This document shows positions 1-5,445 of a stretch of DNA of 11,279 nt, piece after piece. The DNA is from Fimousia sp036311565. GTDB taxonomy: Bacteria; Bacillota; Clostridia; Lachnospirales; Lachnospiraceae. The notes beneath the pieces were generated by a model. It did no database searches. It was not told the origin of the DNA and worked only from the letters and a program-made list of their open reading frames with translations. A program made the translations under genes and the position numbers. The DNA lies in contig JAXJPR010000033.1 in NCBI GenBank assembly GCA_036311565.1, forward strand, positions 1-11,279, in the 5' to 3' direction. Within the stretch, counting starts at the first letter, position 1, and each line of letters begins with the position of its first letter.

Positions 1-93
1 TATGTTACATACTCTGATTTGATTCAGATTGGAATATTCATTGTTGCCCTTGTTGGATTGTGTTACACAGTTTTCAAGGGGAAACGAAAATAG
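1..93 (+). CDS. Holin-like small toxin of a type I toxin-antitoxin pair (3' part)
   Basis: The frame open from base 1 gives 30 residues and then TAG. It begins YVTYSDLIQIG, continues through one hydrophobic helix (about residues 9-24), and ends with a basic tail FKGKRK. This is the pattern of the Hol-Tox family of small membrane toxins in Firmicutes, which depolarise membranes when over-expressed and are controlled by an antisense RNA. Only the start is missing. Either the gene begins just left of the window, or the ATG at base 2 was once ATGG and a lost G has put it out of frame (in its present frame it reads only six codons). An antisense RNA promoter and a shared 3' hairpin lie downstream, as in TxpA/RatA and BsrG/SR4. 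Family assignment is from memory of sequence pattern, and the intact start cannot be judged here. Confidence 0.7.
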   Translation, partial: YVTYSDLIQIGIFIVALVGLCYTVFKGKRK

Positions 94-184
94 CCGCCAT
101 TACTGCGAATAATGACGGCTGACCTTAAATAGGTTGTTGCTGATGTGTTCGGGGTAAGCCGCTTCTCTGGCTTTCCCTTTTTCT
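82..184 (-). ncRNA. Probable antisense RNA antitoxin to the holin-like toxin mRNA
   Basis: On the minus strand a promoter (TTGCGA, 17 bases, TATATT at 219-191) would start an RNA near base 184. The RNA would run toward the toxin gene and overlap its 3' end. A stem pairing 92-102 with 110-120 (one mismatch, 7-base loop) is followed on the minus strand by ATTTTCGTTT, giving a plausible end near base 82. The result is a roughly 100-nt transcript, tail-to-tail with the toxin mRNA, the arrangement of RatA and SR4 antitoxins. Endpoints are inferred, not measured. Confidence 0.55.
152..183 (+). terminator. Intrinsic terminator of the toxin mRNA
   Basis: GGGTAAGCC (152-160) pairs with GGCTTTCCC (169-177) with one mismatch and an 8-base loop, followed by TTTTTTC. 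Its position just past the toxin stop and inside the 5' end of the antisense RNA fits a type I toxin-antitoxin locus. Confidence 0.65.
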
Positions 185-190
185 ATTATC

Positions 191-219
191 AATATATCAT
201 ATGTTTTGAACGGTCGCAA
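191..219 (-). promoter_or_regulatory. Promoter of the antisense RNA
   Basis: Read on the minus strand there is a -35 box TTGCGA (214-219 on the plus strand as TCGCAA), a 17-base spacer, and a -10 box TATATT (191-196). It points leftward into the toxin 3' region and away from the gene-free stretch to the right. Confidence 0.6.
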
Positions 220-449
220 GAGGAAGTGAAAATATAACCCACAATTTAACCCATTTCAAATACATTTGATGAAATCAGACGAAAGAAGAAATTGAGAAAG
301 AGAAAAAATTGAGGAGAATTTGTCGCTCAGATTCACAAGACGAAAACAGATGAAAATCGCACTAAACTAGTCCCGACAATGAAGTCCTTAGACAAATAAG
401 AGTGCCAATTTTTCTTTAGAATAAAGGAAAATCGAGGTTTGCTGAAGTC

Positions 450-489
450 TTGATTTTAAGCATTTAAGCTAAACTTAAGCCAAAATCAA
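450..489. repeat. Interrupted inverted repeat
   Basis: TTGATTTT (450-457) is the exact reverse complement of AAAATCAA (482-489). Between them lie further pairable segments around TTTAAGC and CTTAAG. The result is an AT-rich, 40-base fold without a good U-tract. It could be an element end, an operator or a transcript-end structure; there is nothing decisive. Confidence 0.4.
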
Positions 490-509
490 TACATGAAAAA
501 ATGCAATGG

Positions 510-546
510 ACAGCCATGAGATAGAAATATTTCGTGGCTGTTTTTA
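510..546 (+). terminator. Terminator-like hairpin, orphan
   Basis: ACAGCCA (510-516) pairs perfectly with TGGCTGT (535-541), extendable by GU/AU pairs into the loop, followed immediately by TTTT. It has the form of an intrinsic terminator for rightward transcription, but no intact gene precedes it, so it probably belonged to a gene now lost. Confidence 0.5.
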
Positions 547-705
547 CGTTGCCAAAGCATCCGGAGGGAGCTGCCGGTGGCAGGTCCTGTAGGTATCAAG
601 AAATAATATCATGTTAGTCACGCAGAAGGACGTTGTTCCAATGAAAAGTAAATGAAAGATAAGTCATTGGCGTAAATGATGGCGTATGATGAAAGGAGCA
701 AAACC

Positions 706-771
706 ATGAAAGAATTAACTTATACCCGTGAGGAAGATTATTACATACCAGACATTGTATTGTCAGAGTAG
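706..771 (+). pseudogene. tnpV: Truncated tnpV (transposon-encoded protein) remnant
   Basis: After a good ribosome binding site (AAAGGAG, 693-699), ATG opens a 21-codon reading frame. It starts MKELTYTREEDYYIPD and stops at TAG 769-771. This is the characteristic N-terminus of TnpV, a protein of about 110-120 residues carried by Tn4451/Tn4453-like mobilisable transposons and related elements in Clostridia. The remainder of the family sequence is absent, and a hairpin and the ars promoter follow. This is therefore a scar of a former mobile element next to the arsenic operon. No transposase or recombinase gene remains nearby. Recognition rests on a short but distinctive N-terminal motif. Confidence 0.65.
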
Positions 772-790
772 ACAAATGATTAGATTTAAA

Positions 791-826
791 CTGGATTTCA
801 CATAAATGTGGAGTCCAGTATTTTAT
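791..826 (+). terminator. Intrinsic terminator between the tnpV remnant and arsR
   Basis: CTGGATTTCACAT (791-803) pairs with ATGTGGAGTCCAG (806-818) through a 2-base loop, with two GU pairs, followed by TATTTTAT. It would stop rightward transcription from the mobile-element remnant before the ars promoter. Confidence 0.6.
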
Positions 827-837
827 AGAAAAACAGA

Positions 838-865
838 TTGACATTTTTGAATGTATGAATATAAT
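838..865 (+). promoter_or_regulatory. Sigma-A promoter of the ars operon, with candidate ArsR operator
   Basis: A perfect -35 TTGACA (838-843) and a perfect -10 TATAAT (860-865) are separated by 16 bases. The spacer and -10 contain TTTTTGAATGTATGAATAT (844-862), which recurs with 15 of 19 identities immediately before arsP (1267-1285). An operator that fills the spacer would let ArsR block polymerase binding directly. The promoter is clear; the operator assignment is inferred. Confidence 0.8.
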
Positions 866-900
866 GAAAGTAGAGACGAATAGGAATGTGAGGTGAAAAG

Positions 901-1194
901 ATGGCAACGACTTATAGAGAAATTTCAAGAGTTTTCAAAGCATTAGGTGATGAGAACCGTTTGCAGATTTTGGAAATATTACGGACTGGAGAAAAATGTG
1001 CTTGCAAATTGTTGGATGAATTGCACATTACGCAGTCTACACTTTCTCATCATATGAAGATTTTATGTGATGCTGAAATTGTGGTGGGTCGTAAAGATGG
1101 TAAATGGGTGCACTATTCCATTGATGAAGTAGGTGCTGAGCGTGCACAGATATTGTTGAGACAACAGCTCACAGTAACTGAATCCAGCGAATAG
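901..1194 (+). CDS. arsR: ArsR/SmtB-family arsenic-responsive repressor
   Basis: This 97-residue winged-helix repressor controls the ars operon, dissociating from DNA on binding trivalent arsenic (or antimony). The N-terminal VFKALGDENRLQILEIL and the recognition region ITQSTLSHHMKIL are standard ArsR-family sequence. EKCACKLL (Cys33, Cys35) corresponds to the ELCVCDL metalloid-binding motif of classical ArsR proteins, and Cys56 is a possible third ligand. The C-terminal wing GRKDGKWVHYSI is intact. The start is set by GAGGTG at 890-895, five bases before ATG. It lies downstream of a consensus promoter and heads arsP, a thioredoxin-like gene and arsC, the usual autoregulated layout. The family is certain. 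As(III) specificity is inferred from the CxC motif and neighbours. Confidence 0.92.
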   Translation: MATTYREISRVFKALGDENRLQILEILRTGEKCACKLLDELHITQSTLSHHMKILCDAEIVVGRKDGKWVHYSIDEVGAERAQILLRQQLTVTESSE

Positions 1195-1222
1195 ACAGAA
1201 AAATATCGCGATACATGATAAT

Positions 1223-1248
1223 AGCCATCGTATAAGGTGGCTTTTCTT
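1223..1248 (+). terminator. Intercistronic terminator or attenuator between arsR and arsP
   Basis: AGCCATC (1223-1229) pairs with GGTGGCT (1236-1242, one GU) around a 6-base loop and is followed by TTTCTT. It sits 28 bases past the arsR stop. It could lower expression of the downstream resistance genes relative to arsR, or protect the upstream mRNA. Confidence 0.5.
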
Positions 1249-1266
1249 AAAAACAACACTTCGATA

Positions 1267-1285
1267 TTTTTAAATGCTTGAATGT
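1267..1285 (+). promoter_or_regulatory. Second candidate ArsR operator, in front of arsP
   Basis: TTTTTAAATGCTTGAATGT matches the element inside the arsR promoter at 15 of 19 positions with identical spacing. It is followed by the same GAAAG and then the arsP ribosome binding site. No convincing -35/-10 pair was seen with it, so it may serve a weak promoter or act as a roadblock. Function is inferred from the repetition. Confidence 0.4.
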
Positions 1286-1299
1286 GAAAGGGGTTATTT

Positions 1300-2313
1300 A
1301 TGGAAGTGTTAAAATCAATCTGGCTGCTTATTCGGAATCAGGTGCTTGGAATGAAGTGGCTAAATGAAGTGATTGGCAGTGGTCTTTCTGCTGTCGGATT
1401 AGATGTTTCATCCCGTATAGGAGGGAGCATTCAGTTTTTTATTTATGATGTGGTTAAGATTACAGTATTGTTATGTGTTCTTATTTTTGTAATCTCATAT
1501 ATTCAGAGTTATTTTCCACCAGAACGAAGCAAGAAAATTCTTGGTCGTTTTCATGGGGTATGGGCAAATATTATCGCAGCTTTACTCGGAACAGTTACAC
1601 CGTTTTGTTCCTGTTCATCTATCCCGCTGTTTATCGGATTCACAAGTGCAAGTCTTCCGCTGGGAGTAACCTTTTCGTTTCTGATTTCTTCTCCAATGGT
1701 GGATTTGGGAAGTTTGGTGCTTCTTATGAGTATCTTTGGAGCTAAAGTTGCGATTGTGTATGTAGTTTTAGGTCTGGTAGTTGCAGTTGCTGGCGGAACG
1801 ATGATTGAAAAGCTGCATATGGAAAATCAGATAGAAGAATTTATACGTAATGCAAGCGGAGTAGACATTGAATCTCCAAATCTTACAGTAAATGACCGTT
1901 TGATCTATGCGAAGGACCAGGTTGTTAGCACTTTTAAGAAGGTATTTCCATACATTCTTGTGGGAGTAGGAGTTGGTGCAATCATTCATAACTGGATTCC
2001 AGAATCTTGGATTCAGACGGTACTTGGAAGTGACAATCCGTTTGGTGTTATTCTGGCTGTTGTTGTTGGTATTCCAATGTACGCAGATATTTTTGGAACA
2101 ATTCCGGTTGCAGAAGCATTATTGGAAAAGGGAGCATTGCTTGGAACTGTCCTTAGCTTTATGATGGCAGTAACAACGCTGAGTCTGCCATCCCTTATCA
2201 TGCTTCGTAAGGTTGCAAGACCTAAATTATTGGGATTATTTATAGGCATTTGTGCAGTTGGTATTATTATTGTCGGATATATGTTCAATATATTCCAATA
2301 CATGTTTGTTTAA
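1300..2313 (+). CDS. arsP: ArsP-type permease (methylarsenite/organoarsenical efflux)
   Basis: This 337-residue polytopic inner-membrane protein belongs to the ArsP_1 permease family (PF03773, formerly DUF318). Hydrophobic segments lie at about residues 44-66, 84-160, 216-270 and 285-335, with a hydrophilic loop near 165-210. The family signature TPFCSCSSIPLF carries its conserved paired cysteines in a membrane segment. Characterised ArsP proteins export trivalent methylated or aromatic arsenicals, and some family members may handle other metalloids. The ribosome binding site GAAAGGGG (1286-1293) lies six bases before ATG. It sits downstream of arsR and before a cysteine-rich thioredoxin-fold gene, a recurrent pairing for this permease family. 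The product is intact and full length. Family is secure; the exact substrate is inferred. Confidence 0.85.
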   Translation: MEVLKSIWLLIRNQVLGMKWLNEVIGSGLSAVGLDVSSRIGGSIQFFIYDVVKITVLLCVLIFVISYIQSYFPPERSKKILGRFHGVWANIIAALLGTVTPFCSCSSIPLFIGFTSASLPLGVTFSFLISSPMVDLGSLVLLMSIFGAKVAIVYVVLGLVVAVAGGTMIEKLHMENQIEEFIRNASGVDIESPNLTVNDRLIYAKDQVVSTFKKVFPYILVGVGVGAIIHNWIPESWIQTVLGSDNPFGVILAVVVGIPMYADIFGTIPVAEALLEKGALLGTVLSFMMAVTTLSLPSLIMLRKVARPKLLGLFIGICAVGIIIVGYMFNIFQYMFV

Positions 2314-2370
2314 ACGATAGGTGCAGAAAATGGTAAATTATGTAAATAAAAGTCAAAAAGGAGATTTATT

Positions 2371-2742
2371 ATGGGACTGTTTAATTTTGGAAAGAAAAAA
2401 GAGGAAAAGGTAGAAGTTCCTTCTTGTTGCTGTAATGGTAATGCAGAAACTTTTGAGGCAGCTGAGGGTTCATGTTACTGTGGAGGCAGCTGTGAGGTTG
2501 CAAGCATCAAGGTGCTTGGTGCAGGATGCAAATCCTGTCATGAACAGTTTGAAAATGTAAAAGCTGCTATGAAATCTATGGGACTTTCTGTGGAAGTTGA
2601 ATATATCACAGATATGGAAAAAGTAATGGCTTATGGTGCAATAAGTATGCCTGCTATCGTAGTAAATGAAAAGATTGTTTCTATGGGAAAAGTTTTAAAG
2701 GTTGTCGATGTAGAAAAAGTACTTCATAAACTTGAATATTAG
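2371..2742 (+). CDS. Cysteine-rich thioredoxin-fold protein of the ars operon
   Basis: This is a 123-residue protein. Residues about 44-123 match the small redox-active disulfide (Thioredoxin_3, TM0996/MTH895-like) family: IKVLGAGCKSC carries the CxxC active site (Cys53, Cys56), and SMPAIVV carries the cis-proline (Pro94) typical of the fold. Ahead of this lies an unusual N-terminal extension with a Lys/Glu-rich start and six cysteines in two clusters (Cys19-20-21 and Cys35, 37, 41), which could bind soft metals or metalloids. AAGGAG stands at the usual distance before the ATG. It lies 57 bases after arsP and 9 bases before arsC, so it is co-transcribed. Plausible roles are electron donor to ArsC or delivery of trivalent arsenic to the permease. 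Neither can be decided from sequence. Confidence 0.8.
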   Translation: MGLFNFGKKKEEKVEVPSCCCNGNAETFEAAEGSCYCGGSCEVASIKVLGAGCKSCHEQFENVKAAMKSMGLSVEVEYITDMEKVMAYGAISMPAIVVNEKIVSMGKVLKVVDVEKVLHKLEY

Positions 2743-2751
2743 GAGGTCTTT

Positions 2752-3246
2752 ATGAGTAAAGAGTGGTATCCGATTATTCACTATTTTGGTGATGATCGCA
2801 CATTGGATATAGAGTATGATTACGAAACATATAAGCCAGAGTTAAAATGTTCCGGAAAACCAAAGGTCGCATTTATCTGTGTTCATAATTCCTGCAGAAG
2901 CCAAATAGCAGAAGCTCTTGGAAAGAAATTAGCCTCTGATATATTTGAAAGCTATTCCGCAGGAACTGCACTAAAAGACCATATCAATCCAGATGCAGTC
3001 AGGCTAATGAAGCAGGTACATGGAATTGATATGAAATTGACACAGCATAATAAGTTGATTACAGATATTCCGGAACCAGATGTAGTTATTTTTATGGGAT
3101 GTAATGTAAGCTGTCCAAATGTGCCGAGCCAGTATGCAGAAAACTGGGGACTTGATGATCCGAGTGGAAAATCAGATGAAGTGTTTTTAGAGACAATACG
3201 AATGATAGAAGAAAAGATACACCAGTTAAAAGAAAAACTGCAGTAA
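2752..3246 (+). CDS. arsC: Arsenate reductase, thioredoxin-linked LMW-phosphatase type
   Basis: This cytosolic enzyme of 164 residues reduces arsenate to arsenite. The low-molecular-weight phosphatase P-loop CVHNSCR gives the CX5R motif with nucleophile Cys43 and Arg49. GCNVSCP supplies Cys117 and Cys121, in the place of the resolving cysteine pair (Cys82/Cys89) of Bacillus ArsC. WGLDDP at 132-137 holds the catalytic Asp. An N-terminal extension of about 37 residues precedes the domain, which is longer than the 130-140 residues of classical ArsC. The ribosome binding site AGGAGG overlaps the end of the preceding thioredoxin-fold gene, with only nine bases between genes, suggesting coupled translation and a dedicated reductant. 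All catalytic residues are present. A pure protein phosphatase is less likely given the extra cysteines and the operon. Confidence 0.9.
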   Translation: MSKEWYPIIHYFGDDRTLDIEYDYETYKPELKCSGKPKVAFICVHNSCRSQIAEALGKKLASDIFESYSAGTALKDHINPDAVRLMKQVHGIDMKLTQHNKLITDIPEPDVVIFMGCNVSCPNVPSQYAENWGLDDPSGKSDEVFLETIRMIEEKIHQLKEKLQ

Positions 3247-3256
3247 TAAAAAAGAG

Positions 3257-3283
3257 GTCGATTGGAGAAGAATCGACTTTCTA
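3257..3283 (+). terminator. Probable terminator after arsC
   Basis: GTCGATT (3257-3263) pairs perfectly with AATCGAC (3271-3277) across a 7-base loop, followed by the weak tract TTTCTAT. It lies directly after the arsC stop and before the acr3 fragment, so it may end the present functional operon. Confidence 0.5.
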
Positions 3284-3286
3284 TAA

Positions 3287-3700
3287 AATTTAAAAAATGT
3301 ATTTGTTCATAAATTTGATGCAGTTACTACGATAGGGCTGTTGCTTACGCTGATATTGATCTTTATGGGACAAAGTCAAGTGATCATTCAAAATCCGCTG
3401 CACATTGTTCTGATTGGTGTACCATTGATAATTCAGACATTTTTTATTTTCTTTATTGCATACTTTGCAGCTAGAGTTTTTAAATTGCCTCACAATATTG
3501 CTGCACCTGCAGGTATGATTGGAGCATCTAATTTCTTTGAATTGTCAGTTGCTGCAGCAGTTGCTTTATTCGGAACAACAAGTCCGGCAGCATTGGCAAC
3601 TACGGCTGGTGTATTAACAGAAGTTCCGGTAATGTTGACTTTAGTAAAGATTACCAATAAAACGGTTCATTGGTTTCTGATAGAGGAAAAGAATATGTAA
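3287..3700 (+). pseudogene. acr3: C-terminal third of an Acr3 arsenite exporter
   Basis: The frame open from 3287 gives about 137 residues that align by eye with the end of Acr3 (about 350 residues, BASS/SBF fold, arsenite efflux). Recognisable parts are KFDAVTTIGLLLTLILIF, the family core AAPAGMIGASNFFELSVAAA, then ALATTAGVLTEVPVMLTLVK and the HWF ending. The N-terminal roughly 210 residues, including the conserved cysteine region, are absent, and the sequence before base 3290 is arsC trailer and hairpin. No ribosome binding site stands before the in-frame TTG at 3341. This is therefore a deletion remnant of the operon's arsenite pump, not a working gene. The C-terminal codons are undamaged, so the loss may be fairly recent. 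Confidence 0.88.
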
Positions 3701-3707
3701 AAGAAGT

Positions 3708-3754
3708 GCTGGTTGTAAGAAGGTTCAATGAATTTCTTACAACCAGCATTTTTT
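3708..3754 (+). terminator. Strong intrinsic terminator after the acr3 fragment
   Basis: GCTGGTTGTAAGAA (3708-3721) and TTCTTACAACCAGC (3734-3747) form a perfect 14-bp stem with a 12-base loop, followed by ATTTTTT. It is the original ars operon terminator by position. Confidence 0.9.
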
Positions 3755-3800
3755 GATAATAGCAATAGTCATTCAAAGAGAGTATTAGGAAATTATTGAG

Positions 3801-3820
3801 TATTTGAATGTGTTGAATTC
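3801..3820 (+). promoter_or_regulatory. Third ArsR-box-like sequence
   Basis: TATTTGAATGTGTTGAATTC resembles the repeated element at 844-862 (shared TTTGAATGT and TGAAT) but has one extra base between the two parts. It lies after the ars terminator and far before marR. It may be a relic of ars regulatory DNA moved by rearrangement, or chance in AT-rich sequence. Confidence 0.25.
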
Positions 3821-3897
3821 AGAGAGTATCAAAAATATGAAAACAATTAGTATAGGTTTTATTCCTATTTTATATTGGTAAAATCACAAAAAGCCAT

Positions 3898-3944
3898 TAA
3901 CTGGTTAATATAGGTGAACTATAATTTGCTTAATGAACATTAAC
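3898..3944 (+). promoter_or_regulatory. marR promoter flanked by two palindromic operators
   Basis: A -35 TTAACT (3898-3903) and a perfect -10 TATAAT (3921-3926) are 17 bases apart. Two palindromes overlap it: TTAACTGGTTAA (3898-3909) covers the -35, and TTAATGAACATTAA (3931-3944) lies at the expected transcription start. Paired AT-rich palindromes around a promoter are the standard autoregulatory layout of MarR-family repressors. The gene they served is now broken. Confidence 0.65.
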
Positions 3945-3963
3945 TAAATGAAAGAGGTGAGTT

Positions 3964-4409
3964 ATGGATCGGTATTTTGCTGTTAATGCAGTGCTTTCTA
4001 TGTTTAGTAAAAATTATATGGAGCTTAAAAAAGGATTACCTATTCGTCCAAGTGAGATGGGCGTTCTCAATATTATTACTGAGACTCCTGGCCCGCATAC
4101 GCCAGTCATTCTTGCCAATCTGCTGGGGGGATATCCAAACCAATGATTACGGTTCATATAACTGCTTTGACCAGTAAAGGCTATATTATAAAGCAACCGT
4201 CTTTGAAGGATAAACGAGCGTATTATATTCTGCCGACTAAGAAGGGACTGTAACTGGTAAATAGTGCAAAATTAGATATGAATCGTCAGATTGAGTGGCT
4301 GAGAGATGGTATGGGTCAGGAGAAATTTGATATTTTTATCATGCTGGCTCAGGAGGCAAACAAAATAATAGGAGTAAAAGGAGATATAAATTATGGATAT
4401 GAACGATAA
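3964..4409 (+). pseudogene. MarR-family transcriptional regulator, frameshifted
   Basis: The first frame (3964-4145) encodes the N-terminal helices and the beginning of the winged helix (IRPSEMGVLNIITETPG, ILANLLG), then goes out of frame in a run of six G at 4126-4131. The rest is readable in another frame from 4133: ISKPMITVHITALTSKGY, then KDKRAYYILPTKKGL, which are the recognition helix and wing. An in-frame TAA follows at 4251-4253 (probably from CAA), then about 50 more codons to the TAA at 4407-4409. Two independent lesions make this a pseudogene rather than a sequencing slip. AAAGAGGTGAG supplies the original ribosome binding site. The old reading frame overlapped the next gene's start by 17 bases, so the two were translationally coupled. 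Confidence 0.85.
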
Positions 4410-5087
4410 AATCTGGAACCCGTGGCATGGTTGTCATAAATGTAGTGAAGGCTGTCAGAACTGATATGCATATTTTTTGGATAAGAGATATGGTCGAGAT
4501 ACCAACAAAGTAGTGAGAAACAAGTCTACCTTTACATTGCCCGTAAGGAAGGACAGAGCTGGTAATTACAAGTTGTCCAGCGGCTCTTTTGTTCGTGTAT
4601 GTATGGCCAGTGACTTCTTTCTTGAAGAAGCAGATATTTGGCGTATTGAAGCATGGGATATGATTCGTCGTCGTCCAGATGTAACATTTTCGCTTCTCAC
4701 TAAGCGTGCTGATCGTATTAAAGATTGTCTTCCATCTGATTGGGGAATGGATGGGACAATGTATCTTTCGCAGTTTCATGTGAAAACCAGAAGGGTTTAG
4801 AACAGAGAATGCCTTATCTTTTGGATATTCCGGCAAAACATCGCTGGGTAAGTCTGAAACCATTTATCGGTGAAATTGATATTGCGTCCTTTCTTAAGAA
4901 CGGAAAAATAGAAATTGTGCTTGCTGGTGGAGAAAATTATCTTGGCTCCAGACCGCTTCATTATGAGTGGGTAAAGAAAGTATACGATGCTTGTAAAGAA
5001 AATGATGTTTATGCTCGAAAAGCAGCGATGAAAGCGGAAATGGAGTCAAAAAGCAAAGCAAAAAACGATGAGAAAATTCACTGTTAG
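4393..5087 (+). pseudogene. DUF5131 / phage Gp37-Gp68-like gene, disrupted
   Basis: The start ATG at 4393 has AGGAG nine bases upstream. The sequence reads IWNPWHGCHKCSEGCQN, then TGA (4462-4464) at the position where the family has Cys of a CxxCY motif. It continues with FTLPVRK, ASDFFLEEADIWRIEAW and FSLLTKRADRI up to about 4742. There a base missing from a G run shifts the frame, and NGWDNVSFAVSCENQ onward continues in the new frame to PLHYEWVKKVYDACKENDV. After about 5010 the expected family ending is replaced by an unrelated Lys/Glu-rich tail. DUF5131 proteins occur in phages and bacterial chromosomes; their function is not established, and the CxxxCxxC-like N-terminus suggests metal or Fe-S binding. 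A stop, a frameshift and an altered C-terminus make it non-functional. Confidence 0.8.
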
Positions 5088-5092
5088 AGTAG

Positions 5093-5341
5093 ACTAAATG
5101 TTGTAGAATGAATAGAAAGCCATGTGAATTTGTTGTAGTGCGTGATAAGAACACGTTAAGAAAACTGGAAAAATCGAAAAAGTTAGCTGGGAGTATGTTA
5201 TCGGAATGTAATACAGCGATTGTTGTTTTCGGAAATTCTGAAAAGGCAGGTACTTGGATGGAAGATCCATCTTCGTTCTTCACTTACAGGGAAAGAGGCC
5301 GAGGAAAAATTGCTGCTTTTCATATAGACATTTACTCCTAA
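5093..5341 (+). pseudogene. Nitroreductase-family fragment
   Basis: About 50 residues resemble the central part of FMN-dependent nitroreductases: NRKPCEFVVVRDKNTLRKL (family pattern NxQPWxFxVVRD), then LSECNTAIVVFGN and WMEDPS. The N-terminal part with the RRSxRxF FMN-phosphate-binding motif is missing, since a stop lies at 5090 only six codons before the similarity starts. After WMEDPS the sequence becomes unrelated and ends at TAA 5339. Full-length family members have 170-220 residues. No ribosome binding site precedes the ATG at 5108. It follows the DUF5131 remnant in the same direction and was probably part of the same MarR-controlled unit. This is a remnant; the substrate cannot be guessed. 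Confidence 0.65.
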
Positions 5342-5445
5342 TTTACCAAAAATTAACTCTTAAAGGATATCGCATTTTATATTTCAATTCTATCGTTAAG
5401 TCTACATGCATGTAATACTCACGTTTAAAGAAGATGGAGGTAACT

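Larger units (their letters stand above)
230..700. other. Gene-free stretch with inverted repeats and possible mobile-element debris
   Basis: No open frame with a ribosome binding site and recognisable product was found on either strand. The stretch contains nested short palindromes near 254-276 (TCAAAT/ATTTGA inside ATTTCA/TGAAAT), a larger inverted repeat at 450-489, a terminator-like hairpin at 510-546 and a small GC hairpin CTGCC/GGCAG at 571-583. Its position between a toxin-antitoxin end and a tnpV remnant suggests eroded mobile-element DNA, but no specific element could be identified. Confidence 0.4.

Noticed and set aside
254..276. Nested palindromes as a recombination or attachment site.
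   Set aside because: Short, AT-rich, no second copy found in the window and no integrase gene nearby.
614..928. Minus-strand open frame of 104 codons covering the tnpV scar and the ars promoter.
   Set aside because: No ribosome binding site, no recognisable family, Phe/His/Ser-rich low-complexity translation, and it overlaps a consensus plus-strand promoter and the arsR start.
3341..3700. A functional short membrane protein starting at TTG 3341.
   Set aside because: Similarity to Acr3 continues upstream of this codon, there is no ribosome binding site, and the content is an incomplete transporter half.
4462..4464. In-frame TGA exactly where DUF5131 relatives have a conserved Cys, suggesting selenocysteine.
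   Set aside because: The same gene has a frameshift 280 bases on and an altered C-terminus, its regulator partner is also broken, and the following bases give only a weak CATAT/ATATG hairpin, not a convincing bacterial SECIS. Decay is the simpler reading.
4339..4863. Minus-strand open frame of 174 codons opposite the DUF5131 remnant.
   Set aside because: It is the complement of a clearly recognisable (though broken) plus-strand gene, has no ribosome binding site and gives no recognisable protein.
4894..5283. Minus-strand open frame of 129 codons opposite the DUF5131 end and nitroreductase fragment.
   Set aside because: It covers two plus-strand remnants with family similarity; the translation is Phe/Leu-rich without domain features.
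5434..5436. ATG at 5434 as the true start of the phosphoesterase.
   Set aside because: It overlaps the GGAGG that would be the ribosome binding site, and it puts four extra residues before the signal peptide. ATA at 5446 sits where the start should be, five bases after GGAGG.
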